Shown here piece by piece: positions 7,177 to 12,722 of a stretch of DNA of 12,722 bases (within the stretch, counting starts at the first letter, position 1; each line of letters opens with the position of its first letter). The stretch lies in assembly GCA_001563325.1 (NCBI GenBank), contig LRSK01000239.1:1-12722 (forward strand). The letters run 5' to 3'. The position numbers and the translations under genes were made by a program. Source of the stretch: Candidatus Thorarchaeota archaeon SMTZ1-83. GTDB lineage: Archaea > Asgardarchaeota > Thorarchaeia > Thorarchaeales > Thorarchaeaceae. The notes beneath the pieces are model-generated. The model was not told the DNA's origin. It was given only the letters and a program-made list of their open reading frames with translations, and searched no databases.

Positions 7177-7611
7177 ATGGGTGAGGAACCGAAACTCTAC
7201 GACGTTACTGTGGTCTGGGACCCGAATAAGGGCGGAGAAGTCCAGCTTGAAGGCAAATCGAGCATTAAGGTTTCGCGACCCAAGGGTGAAGAGAGCTCTC
7301 CGGAACTCTACACACCAGAACACCTTTTCGTGGCCTCCGTCACGGTCTGCTTCATGAACTCGTTCATATATTTCACCAGAAGAATGCACATCGATTTCAA
7401 GTCGTTTGAGTGTGTAGGATCTGGTACGCTTGAACAGATTGGTAAGAGCTTTGAGATTACCAAGATTGAGATCAAGTCAAGGCTTGTTATTGACTCAGAA
7501 GAGCTGAGGTCAAAGTTTGAACGAGCATTGTATCTTGGTGCCAAATACTGCTTTGTTGGTAACTCTATGAAGTCCTCAATCGCTCATGAGAACGAGATAC
7601 TGGTAGGATAG
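7177..7611 (+). CDS. OsmC-family protein, copy 1
   Basis: OsmC/Ohr-fold protein, a family of thiol peroxidases acting on organic hydroperoxides plus related proteins of unknown role. From ATG 7177 it has 144 aa. It shows the family layout: strands around YDVTVVWDPNKGGEVQLEG, then the helix YTPEHLFVASVTVCFMNSF with the first conserved cysteine. FKSFECVGSGTLEQIGKSFEITKIEI forms the central sheet. ALYLGAKYCFVGNSMKSS holds the second conserved cysteine, equivalent to the CPxSN segment of Ohr. The frame is open from GTG 7120, directly after the aldolase stop, but family alignment begins at MGEEPKLYDV; ATG 7171 is another option. It is followed after about 50 bp by a paralogue. The two-cysteine pair suggests redox activity, but the substrate is unknown. 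Confidence 0.88.
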   Translation: MGEEPKLYDVTVVWDPNKGGEVQLEGKSSIKVSRPKGEESSPELYTPEHLFVASVTVCFMNSFIYFTRRMHIDFKSFECVGSGTLEQIGKSFEITKIEIKSRLVIDSEELRSKFERALYLGAKYCFVGNSMKSSIAHENEILVG

Positions 7612-7660
7612 GACTGACCCTTTTGCTATTTTGAGAATCGCAGCAATCCTGGTGATTGAG

Positions 7661-8095
7661 ATGAGTGAGGAGTCACACGAGTATCATGTAAGAGTGGACT
7701 GGACCCACAACAAGGAGGGCAATCTTATTGTTGACGGGAAGCCAGAAATGAAAATCTCAACGCCGCCTGAGTTCGGCGGACCAGATGGAATCATCTCCCC
7801 TGAGGACCTCTTTGTGGCGGCTGCGACAGCTTGCCTAATGACCACTTTTGTCACATTCAAGGAAAAGATGAGATTCGATTTCAAATCCTTTACATGCAAG
7901 GGCAAGGGCATACTAGAGAGAGTTGAGAAGGGCTTTCAGTTCACAAGAATCCACCTAACAACCACAGTGACAGTTGAGTCAGAGGATCTTGTGCCAAAGG
8001 CGGAGAGGGCTATGGAACTTGCAGGGAGATATTGCCTTGTGTCGAATAGTATGAAGTGTCCTACCGAACATGAGAATCATGTCTTGGTGGGATGA
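7661..8095 (+). CDS. OsmC-family protein, copy 2
   Basis: Paralogue of the preceding gene with the same length (144 aa) and layout. EYHVRVDWTHNKEGNLIVDG is followed by SPEDLFVAAATACLMTTF with the first cysteine, then FKSFTCKGKGILERVEKGFQ, and AGRYCLVSNSMKCPTEHENH with the second cysteine plus an extra cysteine five residues later in KCP. Both copies end in ENE/NHxLVG. ATG 7661 is chosen over the upstream TTG 7631 because GGTGAT (7651-7656) forms an SD and the domain starts here. The SPEDLF and CLVSNS segments are closer to standard OsmC/YhfA-like members than those of copy 1. Its last 19 bp overlap the end of the valyl-tRNA synthetase gene on the other strand. Confidence 0.9.
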   Translation: MSEESHEYHVRVDWTHNKEGNLIVDGKPEMKISTPPEFGGPDGIISPEDLFVAAATACLMTTFVTFKEKMRFDFKSFTCKGKGILERVEKGFQFTRIHLTTTVTVESEDLVPKAERAMELAGRYCLVSNSMKCPTEHENHVLVG

Positions 8096-10566
8096 TTCAA
8101 GGATGATGGTGGTCGAATGAAGATGACATCCTCAGACTCTGGTAGGGGAATCTTTACTAGTCCCTCATCTTTTGGTTCTCCGAGATTCAGATTCTCAATC
8201 CCGTGCATCGCTTGAAGGTCCTTTCCCCATGGCTCCAGTTCCTTCGCTATCCAAGCTTCTGGAAGACCTTGGCGTAGTGAGAGTCCGTTCTCACGTTTGA
8301 ACTTCCAGAAACCTCCATTCGTCTTGAGCAGCATGTCCGTATATTCTGTGAGCTTCGATTTCCATTCGTCTTGGACTGAGGGATACAACTCTCTGTGAAT
8401 ACCGTTCTTATCATAGAGCTCACGGTAGATCTTGTCTGTGATGTAGGGTGTAATCGGGGCCAGTGCTTTCAGTAAGACCTTTAGGACCTCATGAATAGCA
8501 GACCAGGCGGACTCTTGCTCTTCTCGAGAGAACTTGCTCTCAGTATTGAAACATCGTCCCTTTAGCAGCTCAATAATGTGGTCTGCGAAGAGATTCCACG
8601 TGAAACCACGAATCTCCATGGATGGTCTATGGAAATCAAGCACGTCACAGTCAGGAAGTATCTTCTCAATTAGCTGGTTAGTTTCCGCAAGGATCCACTG
8701 GTCTACAGGTGTGAGTTTCTTGAAGTCAATTCTCTCTGGAACTGGGAACATAGAGATGAATCGTGCAACGTTCCATAGCTTCGTGATGAACTTGGATACC
8801 CCAGCCAGTCTATCTTCTGCGAATCTTATGTCACTTCCAAGTCCGGCCTCCATCACACCAAAGAGACGCATTGCGTCAGCACCATACTTCTCCACGAAAG
8901 GCATAGGTGGTGGCGAGTTGCCTTTTGACTTACTCATCGTTTCTCCCTTCTCGTCTACCACGTGACCTGAGATCCACATCTCACTGAAGGCAGGTTTCCC
9001 AAGGAGCTGGTACGTTCTGAGGAGAGAATAGTATAGCCAAGTCCGCACTATGTCTTTGCCCTGCGGTCTCATGACATTACCGAACAACTTCTTGAAGAGC
9101 TCATCATCATACAGGTACCCGGCCACATACAGACCACTGATTGACGAGTCCATCCAAGTATCGAAAGTCCGGACCTCACCTGTGAATCCCTCGTTAGACT
9201 TGCAGTTCGGGCACTTGGAGAAGGGAGGATCCTCTCTCCAAGGTTGATAGTACCTAGGCTCGCCGGGCTCTGGTAGGACCGGCTCATTGCATGAGTTGCA
9301 GTACCAGATTGGTAGCTCGGTACCGTAGTATCTTCGTCTGCTGACAGGCCAGTCTACCGTCACTCTGTTGAGCCAGTCGATGAGAACCTGCCGATGATGC
9401 GAGGGGAAGAAGGTGCCATTTCTAGCGATCTCGAGAAGGTCATCCACAAATTCGGTTTGCTTAACGTAGTACTCTTCCATCGCGATGAACTCGATGGGTG
9501 TCTTGCTGCGCCAGCAGAGTGGGACCCTTTGAACTGACGCTTCCTCCTTGTAGAGCAAGCCCTTCTCCTTCAGATCTTTGATTATCTCCTTCCTAGCGTC
9601 TTCAATCCTCATGCCGGAGTACTCGCCAGCTGCATCAGTCATCGTCCCGTCTGGAGAAATGGCTGCTATTGGTTTGAGTGCGAAATCACGAAATGCCATG
9701 ATATCTGCTTGGTCTCCGTAGCTACAGACCATGAGAGCGCCTGTCCCAAACTCCATCTGTGCAGTGGTGCTCTCAATGATTGGCACCTCTAGATCGAAAA
9801 GTGGGACCTTCGCTTTCTTGCCTGCATATCCTGTATAACGTGTGTCATCCGGGTGAATGAACACTGCCCCACAAGCGCAGAGAAGCTCAGGACGCGTTGT
9901 GGCAATCTTGATTGGCCCCTTCCCCTCCACATGGAAATGCAGATAGTATAGAGTGGTTGGACGTTCGGAATACTCGACCTCTGCATCTGCAATGGTGGTT
10001 CCACAATCGAAACACCAGTTGTTCGGTCTATAGTCGCGGTACACGAGACCCTTGTTCCAGATGTCAATAAAAGTCGCCTGTGTCACAGCTCTGTATCTGG
10101 GACTGTCGGTTCGGTAGCTGCCCTCATCCTCGTAAGTATTGAAGCCAATACCAAGTCGCTTGAACCCTTGGACTACTATCTCTTCATCCTGATCAAGCGT
10201 TTCTTTGCACTTCTGAAGGAAGAAATCACGAGGTGTTTCATGCATCTTAAGACCAAGCTGTCGTTCCACCCTTACTTCCACAGGGAGTCCATTTCGATCA
10301 ATGCCTAGCGGAAAGTTCACCTCAAGACCCTGCATTCTTCTAAAGCGGGCGTTAATGTCAATCTGCGTGTAGTGAATTACCTGTCCCACATGCATTGGAC
10401 CTGAGAGGTATGGTGGAGGGGTGTCCACAGTGTAGACTGTCTTCTCTGAGTTTGGATTGAAAGCGTACACATTCTCTTTGAACCAGAGGTCAAGTAGCTC
10501 TTCCTCAGATTCTGGTTTCCATCGCTTTGATTTGATTGCAGGCTCGAGCTTGGACAAAACATTCAT
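8077..10566 (-). CDS. valS: Valyl-tRNA synthetase
   Basis: Class Ia aminoacyl-tRNA synthetase charging tRNA-Val. It has 829 aa from ATG 10566, typical of archaeal ValRS without the bacterial C-terminal coiled coil. The ATP-binding signature is TPPPYLSGPMHVGQ (HVGQ in place of HIGH, residues about 59-62). The zinc-knuckle segment WCFDCGTTIADAEVEY follows. The CP1 editing domain starts near IATTRPELL. DWPVSRRRYYGTELPIWYCNSC, the second zinc site KCPNC and DTWMDSSISGLYVAGY are characteristic of archaeal ValRS over IleRS or LeuRS. The second ATP signature is TMSKSKGN (about 543-550), with Thr for Lys in KMSKS. An anticodon-binding domain follows. AAGGAG lies only one base before ATG 10566, so TTG 10557 or the TTG 10584 are possible starts. 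It converges on and overlaps the OsmC copy 2 gene by 19 bp. Confidence 0.93.
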   Translation of the reverse strand: MNVLSKLEPAIKSKRWKPESEEELLDLWFKENVYAFNPNSEKTVYTVDTPPPYLSGPMHVGQVIHYTQIDINARFRRMQGLEVNFPLGIDRNGLPVEVRVERQLGLKMHETPRDFFLQKCKETLDQDEEIVVQGFKRLGIGFNTYEDEGSYRTDSPRYRAVTQATFIDIWNKGLVYRDYRPNNWCFDCGTTIADAEVEYSERPTTLYYLHFHVEGKGPIKIATTRPELLCACGAVFIHPDDTRYTGYAGKKAKVPLFDLEVPIIESTTAQMEFGTGALMVCSYGDQADIMAFRDFALKPIAAISPDGTMTDAAGEYSGMRIEDARKEIIKDLKEKGLLYKEEASVQRVPLCWRSKTPIEFIAMEEYYVKQTEFVDDLLEIARNGTFFPSHHRQVLIDWLNRVTVDWPVSRRRYYGTELPIWYCNSCNEPVLPEPGEPRYYQPWREDPPFSKCPNCKSNEGFTGEVRTFDTWMDSSISGLYVAGYLYDDELFKKLFGNVMRPQGKDIVRTWLYYSLLRTYQLLGKPAFSEMWISGHVVDEKGETMSKSKGNSPPPMPFVEKYGADAMRLFGVMEAGLGSDIRFAEDRLAGVSKFITKLWNVARFISMFPVPERIDFKKLTPVDQWILAETNQLIEKILPDCDVLDFHRPSMEIRGFTWNLFADHIIELLKGRCFNTESKFSREEQESAWSAIHEVLKVLLKALAPITPYITDKIYRELYDKNGIHRELYPSVQDEWKSKLTEYTDMLLKTNGGFWKFKRENGLSLRQGLPEAWIAKELEPWGKDLQAMHGIENLNLGEPKDEGLVKIPLPESEDVIFIRPPSSLNHPTKT

Positions 10567-10625
10567 TCTCCTTGATGTCAACAAGGGGCGGACCGTTTCC
10601 GCACTCGAGTTCGAAATGCGATTGT

Positions 10626-10636
10626 CCTAAAAGACT
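10626..10636 (-). promoter_or_regulatory. TATA-type promoter of valS
   Basis: The minus strand reads AGTCTTTTAGG, a TATA-like core centred near 10630. The predicted start near 10605 leaves a leader of about 38 nt that contains AAGGAG (10573-10568). Confidence 0.45.
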
Positions 10637-10738
10637 TGTGGGCAACCCGATTTATCCAGTGTACTGTGAGAGGAAGAACCCGCATGCACACTTCCGGGTG
10701 TTGAACTATGGATTGCTCAGGGTGACAACAGGGACTTA

Positions 10739-11602
10739 TTATCCCCAACGCCGTTTACCTATGGCAAGACCTGCTACGAGTGCAATTATCCCAGCGGCTC
10801 CAGCAGCCACAAGAATTGTACCAAGTGCAGAGTCGAATACGATAGGACCACCCAGACCGCTGGTCCTCGCAATACTTGTGGTGACCGTTTGATCGGATGT
10901 GTAGTTCTCGTTCTGTAGATTCAACTGGGCGGAAAGTGACCAGGAGGACATTATGCCATCTGAGTCGTAAGCAGCAGAGAATACGAATGTGTGAGTGCCA
11001 TTCACATCCTGAAGTGTTCCGCCCACGTCTACGTTGTCTTCAACTTCAACAACAATTCGGAAGGAGAAACTACCATCTCCCATGTTGTGGGTGAAGGAGG
11101 ACACGGTTGGATCTGCTTCGACACCCGTCGCAGCAGAACCCCAGTCTGTTTGATGGGTGCTCCAAACCGGGTTTACAAATGCATGGCGACCGTGATGCGT
11201 AAATGACCATGTGGGGTATACTGTAACATCTGCAGATTCAGAACGGTTGTCTGCATCACCATCGGTCGTTGTAAGATCAAAGTACGCCTTGTTGTCTTGA
11301 AACTCAACAGTATCGTTGTGGTCTACATGCACTGACACGCCAACCCAGTCAAAGCCATTGTAGTTGTACTCGTAGACGTCTTCACCGCCAACCTCAGTCA
11401 CATTGTACACTGTAATCTTGAAAGCTCCTTCTGACTTGGAATGGTAAATCGGGCCTCCGTTCTCTTGGAACGCTTGGTCAACCCAGGTGCCCTGGAAGTA
11501 GTATACGTTGCCGGTAACCGATGCATTCGCAGGCAAGGTCACAAAGGCAAACATCAGAAGACCCAAAGCAACCGACATGAACCAAGCCCTTTTGCGTGTC
11601 AA
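10739..11602 (-). CDS. Secreted or membrane-anchored surface protein, function unknown
   Basis: A 287-aa protein with a signal peptide: basic MTRKRAW, hydrophobic core about residues 8-24, likely cleavage near ANA-S at 27-28. A C-terminal membrane anchor (about 259-281) is followed by the short basic tail GKRRWG, so the body faces outside. The roughly 230-residue ectodomain is rich in Asp, Thr, Ser and aromatic residues. It has N-glycosylation sequons at N67, N96, N119, N201 and N233, as is usual for archaeal surface proteins. Alternating hydrophobic strands suggest a beta-sandwich, but I recognise no family. The TTG at 11602 is taken as the start because it supplies the basic n-region and GGTGGTG lies upstream; ATG 11578 is the alternative. 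It shares a divergent promoter region with the aldo/keto reductase. Confidence 0.8.
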   Translation of the reverse strand: MTRKRAWFMSVALGLLMFAFVTLPANASVTGNVYYFQGTWVDQAFQENGGPIYHSKSEGAFKITVYNVTEVGGEDVYEYNYNGFDWVGVSVHVDHNDTVEFQDNKAYFDLTTTDGDADNRSESADVTVYPTWSFTHHGRHAFVNPVWSTHQTDWGSAATGVEADPTVSSFTHNMGDGSFSFRIVVEVEDNVDVGGTLQDVNGTHTFVFSAAYDSDGIMSSWSLSAQLNLQNENYTSDQTVTTSIARTSGLGGPIVFDSALGTILVAAGAAGIIALVAGLAIGKRRWG

Positions 11603-11646
11603 CTAGCTACACCACCAAGGTTAGATAACTACTCCTCCTGACAAGT

Positions 11647-11657
11647 GCATAAAAGAC
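11647..11657 (-). promoter_or_regulatory. TATA-type promoter of the surface-protein gene
   Basis: The minus strand reads GTCTTTTATGC. The predicted start is near 11627-11630. An AGGAGGAG sequence (11639-11632) lies close to that start, about 30 nt before the TTG start codon, too far away to act as a normal SD for it. Confidence 0.5.
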
Positions 11658-11698
11658 TTAGTCGGTCATCTACTCTGAGTTTCCCTCCGAGCAGGATC

Positions 11699-11706
11699 AG
11701 ATAAAT
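11699..11706 (+). promoter_or_regulatory. Possible TATA box for the aldo/keto reductase
   Basis: AGATAAAT lies about 45 bp before ATG 11746 and would give a short leader of about 18 nt. No SD is visible before the start codon. Confidence 0.35.
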
Positions 11707-11745
11707 GGAAACACTTAACTCAGTGTAATTAACAATAGTTTATGT

Positions 11746-12722
11746 ATGAGGCGCAGGAAACTCGGACGAACAGGTCTTAGCATATCCCGCCTGGTTCTGG
11801 GAACTATGCAGATGGGGTGGATAGTCGATGAGGAGGAAAGTCGCAGGATACTTGACGCCGCGTTAGAAGCTGGCCTCATGACCATTGACACAGCAGACAT
11901 CTACTCAAAGTGGGCAGAAGAGTCCTATGCCGGGAAGTCAGAAGAGATCATTGGAAGATGGATAAAGGACCGCGGGGTGAGGGATGACATCCTACTCGCC
12001 ACCAAGGTTAGAGGAGAGATAAGTCAGACACCAAATGACCAAGGCCTCTCAAGGAAGCACGTTCTCGAGTCTGCAGATAGAAGCTTGAATAGACTGCAGA
12101 CAGAGTGGATTGACTTGTATCAGAGTCACTGGTTCGATGAAGATACACCACAGGAAGAAACACTGCGCGCCTACACAAAACTCGTGGATGACAGCGTGGT
12201 CAACTACATTGGTGCATCGAACTTCACTGCCGCAGAACTTGTGGAGTCTTTCTGGATCAGTGACAAGCATGGACTCGCAAGGTATGAATCACTCCAACCT
12301 CCATTCAGCCTTGCGAGAAGGAGGGACTACGAGAAGCACTTGGAGCCGGTTGTCCGGAAGTACGATCTTGGTGTGATAGGCTACAGTCCACTTGGTGGAG
12401 GATTTCTCACAGGCAGGTACACAAAGGATGCTGCACCCGAATCGAAGAGGGCAGAAACTATCCAGACCAGATATGCAAAGGAGAGGAACTTCAACATCGT
12501 GGCAACTCTGAGGGGGATTGCCTCAGGTCATGATGCCAGTATCGCGCAAATCGCGTTAGCATGGGTCCTCAGCCGCGAAACTATTACGGCTCCGATCATC
12601 GGAGTCAACTCAGTGGAGCAGTTGAACGAGAATTTGGGTGCGCTTGACATCAAACTCTCCGATGATGACCTAGGAAGTTTGCACGAAGTGTCCAACTGGG
12701 AGGAGATGGACTTCCTAGCACG
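11746..12722 (+). CDS. Aldo/keto reductase (cut by window end)
   Basis: NAD(P)H-dependent oxidoreductase of the aldo/keto reductase TIM-barrel family, reducing aldehydes or ketones; the substrate cannot be told from sequence. 325 codons are visible with no stop, so only the last few residues are missing, given a usual length of about 310-335. It starts with the typical RRKLGRTGLSISRLVLGT. The catalytic tetrad is complete: D48 and Y53 in TIDTADIY, K87 in LLATKVRG, and H128 in DLYQSHWF. IGASNFT, IGYSPLGGGFLTGRY and the cofactor-binding GVNSVEQLNENLGAL follow in order. The pattern suits the bacterial/archaeal AKR11-13-like groups. ATG 11746 is chosen over ATG 11742, which is in another frame. 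It is divergent from the surface-protein gene. Confidence 0.93.
   Translation, partial: MRRRKLGRTGLSISRLVLGTMQMGWIVDEEESRRILDAALEAGLMTIDTADIYSKWAEESYAGKSEEIIGRWIKDRGVRDDILLATKVRGEISQTPNDQGLSRKHVLESADRSLNRLQTEWIDLYQSHWFDEDTPQEETLRAYTKLVDDSVVNYIGASNFTAAELVESFWISDKHGLARYESLQPPFSLARRRDYEKHLEPVVRKYDLGVIGYSPLGGGFLTGRYTKDAAPESKRAETIQTRYAKERNFNIVATLRGIASGHDASIAQIALAWVLSRETITAPIIGVNSVEQLNENLGALDIKLSDDDLGSLHEVSNWEEMDFLA

Overview
This is an archaeal chromosome segment. The evidence is an archaeal-type 16S rRNA gene on the minus strand, a tRNA-Ala gene with an intron at 37/38 in a textbook bulge-helix-bulge (BHB) fold, TATA-type promoters about 25 bp before predicted starts, some apparently leaderless genes, and a secreted protein rich in N-glycosylation sequons. 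The overall character suggests an Asgard (perhaps Thorarchaeia-like) or similar mesophilic archaeon. That placement is an impression from the sequence, not a computed one.

Layout. 63-2366 (minus) is a full 16S rRNA gene that is about 2.3 kb instead of about 1.45 kb. The excess is explained by four insertions: a 744-nt intron at the E. coli-908 site with a frameshifted LAGLIDADG homing-endonuclease gene; a perfect 54-bp tandem duplication in a conserved part of the head; a 30-nt insertion near E. coli 1333; and a 32-nt insertion between helix 45 and the anti-Shine-Dalgarno (anti-SD) sequence. Removing all four leaves about 1444 nt and restores canonical sequence at each site. A roughly 300-nt leader and an rRNA promoter lie upstream (2367-2700). 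Next come a TatD-family metal hydrolase and a small zinc-ribbon protein (minus), a divergent intergenic region, and a translationally coupled membrane protein plus winged-helix protein (plus). These are followed by tRNA-Ala(CGC), a DUF302 protein, a class I (FbaB/DhnA-type) fructose-bisphosphate aldolase and two tandem OsmC-family proteins (plus). The rest is valyl-tRNA synthetase (minus, overlapping the second OsmC gene tail to tail), a signal-peptide surface protein (minus) and an aldo/keto reductase (plus) that runs off the window.

The main discovery candidate is the pair of tiny insertions in the 16S gene. Each folds into the same BHB architecture as the tRNA intron in this window: one intron base, a stem-loop, a four-base intron strand pairing with the exon, then two bases, with 3-nt bulges cut after their second base. 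Predicted cleavage gives exactly the canonical rRNA sequence. If they are spliced, the whole anti-SD sits on a terminal exon of only about 10 nt and is joined to the ribosome by RNA splicing, while genes in this window still carry Shine-Dalgarno-like sequences.

The protein-coding genes are mostly housekeeping and redox functions. No CRISPR array, transposon or phage module was seen.
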